Source: JAJAZB01 sp964244295 (GTDB lineage: Bacteria > Bacteroidota > Bacteroidia > Cytophagales > Spirosomataceae). From it: a DNA stretch of 64,000 nt. The stretch covers positions 124,001-188,000 of the forward strand of contig CAXTIG010000006.1 of the NCBI GenBank assembly GCA_964244295.1. Reading direction: 5' to 3'. Below are positions 1 to 6,991 of this stretch, piece by piece. The notes beneath the pieces are model-generated. The model was given only the letters and a program-made list of their open reading frames with translations, was not told where the DNA came from and searched no databases. Made by a program: the position numbers and the translations under genes. Positions within the stretch are counted from its first letter, which is position 1. Every line of letters starts with the position of its first letter.

Positions 1-58
1 CTTCGACTCCGCTCAGGGTGACCTCCACTGAGAAAACCAAAGGACAAACTACACCAAA

Positions 59-520
59 TCAAGCCCGTTTAGAAATAAACGGCGCGATCAGCAGTTCGTG
101 CCGAAACTCGAAAGGCCGGTGGTTCGACTTCCGAATTTCGGCGGTCACGACCACCAGCAGGCGTTTGTGGGCATCGGTGGCTCCGTCGCGGTCCAAATCC
201 ACCTCCACGCCCACGCGTTCGAGGCGCTTTTCGTAGCGCCGGACGGCATCACGCACGGAGGTTTTCACGCGGTCGGTCCAGTAGCCGTTGTTGGCCGAAT
301 CGTTGCCCATCTGAAAATCATCCTCCCAAATCATACAACCCAACTGCGCATCAAACCGCGCCTCGCGGAACTGCGTGGTGATGAGCAGGTACACGTGGTT
401 GCGGATGGAATCTTCGAGCGGGCAAAACACCTCGCGGGCCAGCCGGGGCTGCTGGCTCAAATCGGCCCCGCGAACGAGGAGGTCAAGGCGGAGGGGGAGG
501 CGGTAGTAGTCGTCGGGCAT
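59..520 (-). CDS. tssE: gp25-like T6SS baseplate protein (TssE)
   Basis: This 153-residue protein resembles the GPW/gp25 family, the wedge component of contractile-tail baseplates (TssE in T6SS). The family pattern is visible as a conserved stretch around SIRNHVYLLITT, followed by an acidic 'WEDDF' region and a C-terminal beta-rich half (LLVVVTAEI). Its length is normal for gp25-like proteins. The start is the ATG at 518-520. It is the last gene of the minus-strand T6SS block inside the window, so its baseplate partners TssF, TssG and TssK are expected beyond the left edge. The family assignment is from pattern recognition; the role in baseplate assembly is inferred from family and location. 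Confidence 0.75.
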   Translation of the reverse strand: MPDDYYRLPLRLDLLVRGADLSQQPRLAREVFCPLEDSIRNHVYLLITTQFREARFDAQLGCMIWEDDFQMGNDSANNGYWTDRVKTSVRDAVRRYEKRLERVGVEVDLDRDGATDAHKRLLVVVTAEIRKSNHRPFEFRHELLIAPFISKRA

Positions 521-540
521 GGGGAGTAGGTATATTTTTG

Positions 541-670
541 ATCGTCATGCTGAACTTGTTTCAGCATCTTCCCCTTCCTGGGCGACCTGTTTGTTTGTAA
601 CCAAGTAGCCGGTGAGCCGAGGGGAAGATGCTGAAACAAGTCCGCAATGGAATTGGCAGCATGACGATCC
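541..670. repeat. long inverted repeat (GTCATGCTGAAC type)
   Basis: A left arm beginning GATCGTCATGCTGAAC and running to about 577 is matched by an inverted copy at about 620-670 ending in GCATGACGATC. The loop between them is about 45 bases. It lies between the 82-residue ORF and tssE, both on the minus strand. No ORF or transposase lies inside it. It looks like a REP- or MITE-like palindrome. Confidence 0.7.
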
Positions 671-680
671 ACCTATTTTT

Positions 681-929
681 TCAAAACGAAAACGGGTCCG
701 CTTCCAGGTAATCACCCACGCTGAAGGAATTGAATTCGACGTGTTCATCCCCCGCGTAAAGCGGGAAATATACCTTCAACTGGCCGTTCACGAACCCGTC
801 GCTTTCTACGTAGCCTTTAGCTCCTTTCGGTACGGGGTATTTGTTTTTGAAACCCAGGGGTAAATCCTGCCGGAGTGTAACGGGTTTGCCCTTGCGGGCG
901 CGGTCGGTGGTGATGGGGGCGCTGGGCAT
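681..929 (-). CDS. small conserved-looking protein of T6SS cluster, unknown function
   Basis: This 82-residue protein has no signal peptide or membrane segment and I do not recognise it. It contains a stretch reading KYPVPKGAKGYVES followed by alternating hydrophobic residues, which suggests a small beta-barrel (SH3-like) fold. ATG is at 927-929. It lies 60 bases after the NlpC/P60-like gene and upstream of tssE on the same strand. It might be a small T6SS accessory or a partner of the NlpC/P60-like gene. It is unlikely to be a periplasmic immunity protein because it has no export signal. Confidence 0.5.
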   Translation of the reverse strand: MPSAPITTDRARKGKPVTLRQDLPLGFKNKYPVPKGAKGYVESDGFVNGQLKVYFPLYAGDEHVEFNSFSVGDYLEADPFSF

Positions 930-989
930 AGGAGGAGGGCAGAGTTTATAAAAGAATCACTGAAAACGACGAGTATTCAGGGTCAAATT

Positions 990-1313
990 TTATCGTTCTT
1001 TTCGCAACACGTACCCTTGCGGGAACACCCATTTTAGTTGTTCGCTCTTCACTTTGACAACCTGGTAATGACGGACGCTGGAATGCACAAACTCGCTATC
1101 GCTGACGAAAAACCCGACGTGCGCTCCGTCCTTCCCTACCACGACCACACCTTCGGCGGGCAGAAACGTTTCAACGCCCCAAGTGAGGTAGTCTTTCGCC
1201 AGTTTACCAGCGTTTTTGTTGTCGTAGATAATTTTATTGATGACGTGGTTGCACTGAAGTTCAGCACGCGAAGTGCCAATTAGTGCAGTGGCTTTGTCGG
1301 CTAAGGCTCCCAT
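990..1313 (-). CDS. compact NlpC/P60-like cysteine peptidase, candidate T6SS effector
   Basis: At 107 residues this is very short. It carries the core of an NlpC/P60 (papain-like) peptidoglycan amidase: Cys21 at the start of a helix (ELQCNHVINK), His65 on a beta-strand (GAHVGFFV), and a following strand with His77 (EFVHSS). That order, Cys-helix then His-strand, is typical of the family. There is no signal peptide, which fits delivery by the secretion apparatus rather than Sec. It lies between the DUF4123 adaptor and tssE on the same strand. An effector role is inferred from size, fold pattern and context; no dedicated immunity gene is evident. Confidence 0.55.
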   Translation of the reverse strand: MGALADKATALIGTSRAELQCNHVINKIIYDNKNAGKLAKDYLTWGVETFLPAEGVVVVGKDGAHVGFFVSDSEFVHSSVRHYQVVKVKSEQLKWVFPQGYVLRKER

Positions 1314-1357
1314 TTTGTTTGTGAGTAGAGGGTAAAGAATTAAGAAAGTAGGGAATT

Positions 1358-1870
1358 TTATAATTCCTCTTTAGTGGCTCGTTTGGTTTGAAATTCACCG
1401 TTTTCTAACCAGAAATATAGACCGAAATTAGGGTCTTCGTCTTCCAGGAAGAAATATTGAACTGGGCCGAAGAATTCTTTTAATTGGGCGGTGTCGCAGG
1501 TGGGAAGGAAGATTCGTAAGACGCGGGGATCGTAAAATCGAAAATATAGTTCGCGACCGTCTTCATCTTTTACAAGCAGAAATTTACGGAAGTGCTTGTG
1601 CAGCGCTTCGATCGGTGCCTCAGCTATTACTCCTATTCCCCATGATTCACCGGTGTGGTTATCAATAAATTGATGAAATAAGTCATTTGCCTCATATTGA
1701 AATAGGTAAGGAGCAATAACTGCCAAAGATTCCTCGCTTCTACCTCTGTATAGCGAATCGAATGAGAAACTAAGTTCTTTCGCTTGGTCAATGGCCGAAC
1801 CCACGCGGGCTGAATCTAAAATATAATATTCACGTTGGTTGTTGCCCAAAAATGGCTTTGTTCCGTTCAT
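1358..1870 (-). CDS. DUF4123-family T6SS effector chaperone/adaptor
   Basis: The 170-residue product matches DUF4123 proteins, which load specific effectors onto VgrG or PAAR spikes. Recognisable family segments are YYILDSAR near the N-terminus, SLAVIAPYL, HFRKFLLV and the hallmark FRFYDPRVLRIFLPT. I chose the ATG at 1868-1870 because it overlaps the stop of the preceding gene as ATGA, indicating translational coupling; the only upstream in-frame start is a TTG at 1903. It is the fourth gene of the PAAR - Rhs - immunity - DUF4123 cassette, so its client is probably the Rhs protein. Base composition is more AT-rich than the surrounding genes. Confidence 0.8.
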   Translation of the reverse strand: MNGTKPFLGNNQREYYILDSARVGSAIDQAKELSFSFDSLYRGRSEESLAVIAPYLFQYEANDLFHQFIDNHTGESWGIGVIAEAPIEALHKHFRKFLLVKDEDGRELYFRFYDPRVLRIFLPTCDTAQLKEFFGPVQYFFLEDEDPNFGLYFWLENGEFQTKRATKEEL

Positions 1871-2301
1871 AAATGTAATTTGTTTTTCAAATTCATTCTC
1901 CAAGTAATTAGCTTTTGACTAAAATCATCATCTTTAAATTTTGCCGAACGCTCATCAAGATAGTTTAACAATCCTTTATTTCCATCATTTTCAAACCATA
2001 ATTCTATACTGTCGCAGACATCATGTGCAAGAGCATTAGCTGCATATGGATATAATTCAACCATCAGGCATAGACTCTTAGTTTTTTCCATACCGTTTAT
2101 GTCTTGCAATAGTTTTTCAATTCTTAAGATAGCCTTATAACGTTCATATCCTAAATTTTCCAAATGTTTAAGCATAGCTACCATTACTTCAAAATAGTCT
2201 TCTTCCTTAAATTGAGAGATATAAATATTAAATGAGAGCGTAAGTTCATCGCGCTCTAATGGATAATTTTTTTCAAAAAGATGATTAAGTAGAGAGTTCA
2301 T
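1867..2301 (-). CDS. putative immunity protein for the Rhs toxin
   Basis: This 144-residue, mostly helical, acidic cytoplasmic protein has no family I recognise. Its start codon follows the Rhs stop codon with a single base between them, and its own stop overlaps the DUF4123 start (ATGA). It is AT-rich compared with the T6SS backbone, as is the toxin tip next to it, which suggests they were acquired or exchanged together. Position directly after a polymorphic toxin C-terminus is the standard place for a cognate immunity gene. The function is inferred from context only. Confidence 0.6.
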   Translation of the reverse strand: MNSLLNHLFEKNYPLERDELTLSFNIYISQFKEEDYFEVMVAMLKHLENLGYERYKAILRIEKLLQDINGMEKTKSLCLMVELYPYAANALAHDVCDSIELWFENDGNKGLLNYLDERSAKFKDDDFSQKLITWRMNLKNKLHL

Positions 2302-2302
2302 G

Positions 2303-5047
2303 TCAGTTTATTGGAATATGCTGATCCGCTTTAATATTTGTTATACTGCCCCCCTCATCTAACGTGGTCGCATGAGTCGGATTATAATTCCCATTTTGAA
2401 CATTTGAAGTTGAAACAACCTCTTTGTGTGCATGAGGGACTTCGTCTGCCCATCCTTTAGGAGGGATCCTGTTCTTAGCAGGATCAATTCTAACTGAAGC
2501 TGTCTCTCCATTGGGCATAGGTTTAGTCCACACACCACCCCCATTTTTTGCATTAACTTTGGTGAAGCCTTTTGCAATAAGATCTGCTTCAATATCTACT
2601 TGAACTCTGCCCCTTAGAGCAATATTTTTCAATTCATCAATTGCATTTTGAGCTATAGGTTTTGATGGAATTGAAGGGGGCCGTCGACCAAACAAGCTTT
2701 TCACTCCTTGCCAAGTTCTTGTATTCGCTAACCATTTTCCCGCTGCACTCGCTATAAATTTACTAGCAGCAAAACCAAGCAATCCACCCAGCGCTCCCTC
2801 AAAAAGTGCGGTGCCTAATGCACATCCATAACAAGGTTCTTGTTCAGGATTATTAATCAATTGTTCGGCAATTGAACCTGGGAAAGCCCCAACTGCTATG
2901 CCAACTCCTAAACCAATAGCTCCCGCCACTATCCCTGGGGCTGCGAGTGTTGCTCCAATAATTCCCCCACCAGTAGCCAATACCCCGTGAACAGCCCCGC
3001 CCCAAAAACTTTGTTTATTGTAAACTGCTATACCACCACCGATTAAACCTCCTAATGCCAATAATCCTACAACTACCAAAGGAGCTATATTCCCCAGCGG
3101 ATCAGCCCGGTTAAAAGGATCATTCCGAGCATACCCATAATGGCAAGTTTCCGAATCCAGCCACTCCGGATCCAAACTCAAGTACGTCGTCAACCACGGG
3201 CAATAATACCGGGCGAGGTTGTAGTAAAGCCCCGTCTCCTCGTCTTCGTACTGCCCCATCAACCGCCAGGGTTGACGTAGCAATGCCCGGTGGATAGTAA
3301 TCGAGCCGAATGCCGAATAGCTTGCCTGCCAAACCACCTGCCCCCGCTCGTCGTACACCCGCGTAACGGCTCCACGCACGTCTGCTTGCAAGTAGTAAAA
3401 CTGTCCTTGTTCCCGAAAGGCCACCGGTACTGCACTGTCGGGCAGGTAAATATACTCGCGAACGAGAGATGCGGCACCGGGGCGATCAGAAAATTCTTCC
3501 GATACCATCTGCGAACCGGCCCAGCCGTAGCGCCAGGTCTGAGTACCATTGGTTTTACCGATTCGCCGACCGATGCCGTCGTACTGGTACTGCCAGGTTT
3601 CGGCTCCCACCCGCACTGACGCTAGGGTGCTGTTGCGGGCAAACTGGCAGAGCAGGTCGCCTTTCGGGCCGCTCAGACGGGTGAGGTTTCCCAGCGCGTC
3701 GTACTCGAAGGCAACGTCCCAGCGGCGGCGCACTTCATCCATACTTCCCAATAGTACGGGCTGCCCGTTGTGCTCTATCAAATTGCCTTTGGCATCGTAC
3801 CCGAAGCGTTCACGCCGCTGACCAGTGTGCAGGTCGTTGGTTCCGGTCAGCCGGGATTCGGGATCGTACGAAAGTTGAACGCTGCGCCCGCTACCTGGGT
3901 CGTCGTAGCGACTAAGCCGGTCGCAGGCGTCGTAGGCGTACTGCTGTTCGGAAACGAGTTGCCCCAGTGAGTTTTGAACCCGAACTTGACGCAGACCCTC
4001 CATGTGCCCACGCTCCTGGTATTCCGTGAGTCCGTTCGCGTAGCGAATTTCAGTCAGTAAATCCCGCTCATCGTACACGTACCGGGTCGTTCGCCCTTCG
4101 GCCCGCCAGGCGATCACGCGGTCGTCCGTATCAAATTCGTAGTCAACGGTCAACCCGGTTGGCAACGTCACTTGCGCGGGCCAAGCCGCCCCGGCGTAGG
4201 CAAATCGGGTCGTGCCAACGGGACTTTGCTCGGCAATGAGGCGTTGTTGGTCATCATAGGTGTACCCGATTCCAACCTCCCCCATTTCGATCGAAACGAG
4301 TTCGCCCTGATTACCGTAGGCAAGCCCAACGGATGGGCCGTCCTGCCAGGTTAAACCGGTAATCTGGTTATTTTCATACTGCTGGTAAAACGCCTTTCCG
4401 TCGCGAAGTTGAACGTAAAGCGTATCGGTATCCGCGTCGTATTCGTACGCCTGCCGGGTGCCGTCCGGGAATTCCAGGGCACTGAGCAAGCCTTCGGCGT
4501 CGTAGCGAAAGCGCAGTTGCCGCCCCAATGGATCGACGATGGATTGTAGCTGCCCACCAGGGTCGCGTTGAAATTGGCGGGCGTGACCGGTGCGATCCAC
4601 CTCCGCCAATATATTTCCCAACCCATCGTACACAAACTGCCGGTTCGTTCGGTCTGGGTATACGACCCTGGTGAGTCGTCCCTGCTGGTAGTCTAACTGA
4701 TACGTTTTATCCGAACCTGCCTGGGCCTGGCGAAGTTGGCCTTTCTCAAACCGCAGGTGCAGGTTCTCGCCGCCCGGAAGTTTTACCGTTGAAAGCTTTC
4801 CTTCCGCATCGTGACCTAATCCGTAACGCACCCCGGACGGTTTGACAATCGTTTCGGGCAACGCTTCCGAAGAGTAGATTAATTGGGTTTGATTCCCCCG
4901 CTCATCGGTTTGAATCAGGGTTTTGCCATCGGGAGAAAGTCTTACATCGTGTCCTTCATTTTTTAGCGACGTCACCAATTGCTTCTTTGCCGCCTCCCGC
5001 AACGGGATACGGAAAGCTTCAATCTGGCTACGCCTGACGATGAACAT
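2303..5047 (-). CDS. Rhs/YD-repeat polymorphic toxin, T6SS-associated
   Basis: The ATG at 5045-5047 gives 914 residues; a longer reading frame to 5146 would overlap the PAAR gene. Residues about 20-600 are YD repeats (for example RYVYDERD, FEYDALGNLTRL). The core closes with the Rhs signature GLYYNLARYY followed by DPLG at about 649-652. The last 262 residues (2306-3091) are the variable tip. Its first half is Gly/Ala-rich and strongly hydrophobic (about 655-770). The end is soluble with GVWTK, a VRIDPAKN stretch and DEVPHAHKE; these His/Asp/Arg clusters suggest a nuclease-like or other enzymatic toxin that I cannot name. The tip is more AT-rich than the core. The PAAR gene ends 23 bases upstream, so spike tip and toxin are separate proteins here. 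Delivery by the VgrG/PAAR spike is inferred. Confidence 0.85.
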   Translation of the reverse strand: MFIVRRSQIEAFRIPLREAAKKQLVTSLKNEGHDVRLSPDGKTLIQTDERGNQTQLIYSSEALPETIVKPSGVRYGLGHDAEGKLSTVKLPGGENLHLRFEKGQLRQAQAGSDKTYQLDYQQGRLTRVVYPDRTNRQFVYDGLGNILAEVDRTGHARQFQRDPGGQLQSIVDPLGRQLRFRYDAEGLLSALEFPDGTRQAYEYDADTDTLYVQLRDGKAFYQQYENNQITGLTWQDGPSVGLAYGNQGELVSIEMGEVGIGYTYDDQQRLIAEQSPVGTTRFAYAGAAWPAQVTLPTGLTVDYEFDTDDRVIAWRAEGRTTRYVYDERDLLTEIRYANGLTEYQERGHMEGLRQVRVQNSLGQLVSEQQYAYDACDRLSRYDDPGSGRSVQLSYDPESRLTGTNDLHTGQRRERFGYDAKGNLIEHNGQPVLLGSMDEVRRRWDVAFEYDALGNLTRLSGPKGDLLCQFARNSTLASVRVGAETWQYQYDGIGRRIGKTNGTQTWRYGWAGSQMVSEEFSDRPGAASLVREYIYLPDSAVPVAFREQGQFYYLQADVRGAVTRVYDERGQVVWQASYSAFGSITIHRALLRQPWRLMGQYEDEETGLYYNLARYYCPWLTTYLSLDPEWLDSETCHYGYARNDPFNRADPLGNIAPLVVVGLLALGGLIGGGIAVYNKQSFWGGAVHGVLATGGGIIGATLAAPGIVAGAIGLGVGIAVGAFPGSIAEQLINNPEQEPCYGCALGTALFEGALGGLLGFAASKFIASAAGKWLANTRTWQGVKSLFGRRPPSIPSKPIAQNAIDELKNIALRGRVQVDIEADLIAKGFTKVNAKNGGGVWTKPMPNGETASVRIDPAKNRIPPKGWADEVPHAHKEVVSTSNVQNGNYNPTHATTLDEGGSITNIKADQHIPIN

Positions 5048-5069
5048 GGAGAAAATCAGTAGAAGATTT

Positions 5070-5429
5070 TTAACATTTTTCCATAAATGGATTCCCCAAT
5101 ACCGCCGCCGCCATGCCCGTAGCGACCTGCATCCCCACATCCCCAATCAACACCGTCGGACACCCCACCACAATCGTCCCTCCGTGCGCCGTCATATCCC
5201 CCATTCGCGCAGCGGGCCTTCCCCCAATCAACACCGTAAACGAGCCTTTCACAATCACATCCGGTGCGCTGGCACAGGCGCACATCGTTCCTACGGTGGC
5301 AGCGGGCATCCCGCCAATCAACACGGTTGGTACACCAGCAGGCAGCACCGGCCCGCCAACGTGCGGCTTGGGGCCGTCGAACATCGGGCAAACGTGCATA
5401 TCGCCCACACGGGCGGCGGGTTGTCCCAT
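5070..5429 (-). CDS. PAAR-repeat spike-tip protein
   Basis: The 119-residue protein consists almost entirely of PAAR repeats: PAARVGDMHVCP at the start, then GMPAATVGTMCAC and GRPAARMGDMTAH, each followed by VLIGG-type turns. His and Cys residues after each repeat (HVCP, CACAS, TAHGG) are the expected zinc ligands of the cone. PAAR proteins sharpen the VgrG spike and carry effectors. It begins the Rhs - immunity - DUF4123 cassette and is divergent from tssN across 90 bases. It is a free-standing PAAR rather than the N-terminus of the Rhs protein. Confidence 0.9.
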   Translation of the reverse strand: MGQPAARVGDMHVCPMFDGPKPHVGGPVLPAGVPTVLIGGMPAATVGTMCACASAPDVIVKGSFTVLIGGRPAARMGDMTAHGGTIVVGCPTVLIGDVGMQVATGMAAAVLGNPFMEKC

Positions 5430-5462
5430 CGGGAATTCAGATTATTTTACGCACGAGACTGG

Positions 5463-5488
5463 TTTGTACCGCGTCCCGCTTATTTTTG
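5463..5488 (+). promoter_or_regulatory. candidate Bacteroidota promoter for tssN
   Basis: TATTTTTG at 5481-5488 matches the Bacteroidota -7 consensus TAnnTTTG exactly, and TTTG occurs at 5463-5466. The spacing of 14 bases is shorter than the usual 17-23, so the upstream element is doubtful. It would give a leader of about 25 bases before tssN. Confidence 0.3.
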
Positions 5489-5519
5489 GTGGAACTCCAC
5501 TCCAACCTCCCTCCCACTC

Positions 5520-6410
5520 ATGATCCGGCCCAATTTCGAAGGAGAAGCCCGCTCGCTGACCAGCAACGCCGTCAACCAGGCCCGCAGCGGGCTGCTGCGC
5601 AATCCGAGCGTCCGCACCACCATTCTGTACATTTTCATCACGTTTCTGGTGTTCGCGCTGCTGGGCTACGTGGGGCACTTGCTGGTGCGCTACGTGCTCC
5701 CGCCCGAATCCGACGTGCGCTACTGGAACTACGCCATCGTGCTGGGCATCGTGTTTCTGCTCGGCATGGGCCACGTCAGCGCCCAACGCGCCTACATGAC
5801 CTGGATTCGTCCCGACGATTACCTCATCGGCACCCTGATGACGCTGCTCATGGGCATCGTCGGTGGGGTGGCTATTTTTCTGATGTCGGGTTCGCCGAGG
5901 CTCTTTCAGGTGCTGGCCGAGCAGGACTTTCGGGAAAACGTCCGTCCGCTGACGAGTACGGTGCTGATTTTTCCGCTGCCGTACTTTATCCAGTGGGCCT
6001 ACGAAGCTTACGACCGCATTCCGCCGAAAATCTACAAACTCTGGCAATATAACCCGCTGTTGCAAATGCCCGCGCTGACCGAAAACGAATTCAAGCGCAC
6101 CACCAACGTGATTTTCGTCCTCGACGTCCGCTTCGCCGAGCGGAACACCTACGACATCCGCTCGTTTATTCCCGACCGGATGAACATCGGCGACGGCTTC
6201 CAGTTTTCGGTCGACGAACACAACGAGGACGAACCCAACCGCCGAATCGAGATTCGGGATGCGAAAACCCGTTTCTTCAAGTGGCACTTCTACGTGCAGC
6301 GGCCCTGGTGGCGGCCCAACCTCTACATCGATCCCGACCGCACCTGCCCGGAAAACCACGCCCTCAACGGGGTACGAATCCTGGCCCGGCGGGTTGCGCC
6401 AAAGGCGTGA
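5520..6410 (+). CDS. tssN: TssN-family T6SS membrane protein
   Basis: Translation from the ATG at 5520 gives 296 residues; the open frame extends upstream to 4923 but overlaps the PAAR and Rhs genes and is not credible. Four hydrophobic helices occupy about residues 34-57, 70-90, 101-123 and 143-162. A soluble C-terminal domain follows, with VIFVLDVRFAERNTYDIRSF and a conserved-looking RFFKWHFYVQRPWW. This layout fits TssN, a component specific to Bacteroidota (subtype iii) systems, which lack the proteobacterial TssJLM complex. It is the only T6SS gene on the plus strand, converging on the third tssD and divergent from the PAAR gene. Confidence 0.7.
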   Translation: MIRPNFEGEARSLTSNAVNQARSGLLRNPSVRTTILYIFITFLVFALLGYVGHLLVRYVLPPESDVRYWNYAIVLGIVFLLGMGHVSAQRAYMTWIRPDDYLIGTLMTLLMGIVGGVAIFLMSGSPRLFQVLAEQDFRENVRPLTSTVLIFPLPYFIQWAYEAYDRIPPKIYKLWQYNPLLQMPALTENEFKRTTNVIFVLDVRFAERNTYDIRSFIPDRMNIGDGFQFSVDEHNEDEPNRRIEIRDAKTRFFKWHFYVQRPWWRPNLYIDPDRTCPENHALNGVRILARRVAPKA

Positions 6411-6499
6411 ATTGAGTGATTGGATGATTGAGTGATTGAGTGATAGAAAAAGGCAGGTCTTTTCCTTCTCACTCAATCACTCAATTACCCAATCACTCA
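6408..6499. repeat. word-repeat hairpin between convergent tssN and tssD
   Basis: The left arm (6408-6443) is built of degenerate 8-base words such as ATTGAGTG and ATTGGATG; the right arm (6469-6499) is its near-perfect reverse complement. The loop contains an A-run. The TGA stops of both flanking genes fall at the outer edges of the arms. It probably acts as a two-way transcription terminator. Confidence 0.75.
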
Positions 6500-6922
6500 T
6501 TTCTTATCGTCCCAGTTGTTGTCGTGCTCGGAGTCGCTGATGGTGATTTTCTCGGCGGAGATGGTCAGTGTCAGGGTCATCGCCGGGCGTTCGGGGTACG
6601 ACGGGTCGGGCGTTTTGTCGAAACGCTCGGAGTAGCCGACGCACCGCGCTTTTTGGAAGGCAACCGTTTTCAGGGTCGACTTCTGAACGTCGAGAAAGGA
6701 GATTTCTCCGTCGGCTTCCTTGTAGGAGTTCATCATCCATTCGGCCAGGGTGCCGTCGGTCTCGCTCGAAACGATCTCGACGGTGATGACCCCGCCCTGG
6801 GTGATGGAAGAAGGCCGACCTTTCTGGTCGATCGAGCGCCGGAGTTCGTAAAAACATTTCTGTACTTCGGTGTCGGCGACGCCAGCGGCTTTGAAATACG
6901 CCGCGATTGCAGATGCTGCCAT
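6497..6922 (-). CDS. tssD: TssD (Hcp-like) T6SS tube protein, copy 3
   Basis: This 141-residue protein has the TssD pattern of Bacteroidota: FYELRRSIDQKGRPSS near residue 24-40, then GGVITVEIVSSET, a WMMNSYKEADGEISF segment, a central FQKARCVGYSERF and a C-terminal strand ending LTISAEKITI. Hcp-like proteins form the hexameric tube and can chaperone effectors. It follows vgrG on the same strand; its stop codon lies within the adjoining repeat hairpin. Having a tube paralogue after the spike gene suggests either a specialised tube subunit or an effector carrier. Confidence 0.85.
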   Translation of the reverse strand: MAASAIAAYFKAAGVADTEVQKCFYELRRSIDQKGRPSSITQGGVITVEIVSSETDGTLAEWMMNSYKEADGEISFLDVQKSTLKTVAFQKARCVGYSERFDKTPDPSYPERPAMTLTLTISAEKITISDSEHDNNWDDKK

Positions 6923-6991
6923 GGGTAATTTTGTTTGAGAGTGAAAAAAAGGGATTGATAAAAAAAGGGAAATTGGGATTTGGAGGGTTGG

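Noticed and set aside
4923..5519. N-terminal extension of the TssN reading frame by about 200 codons
   Set aside because: It lies antisense to the PAAR and Rhs genes and reads as Arg/His/Pro-rich noise; TssN features begin only after the ATG at 5520.
5442..6476. 344-codon minus-strand ORF opposite tssN
   Set aside because: It is the antisense shadow of tssN, with no family pattern and a start within a repeat hairpin.
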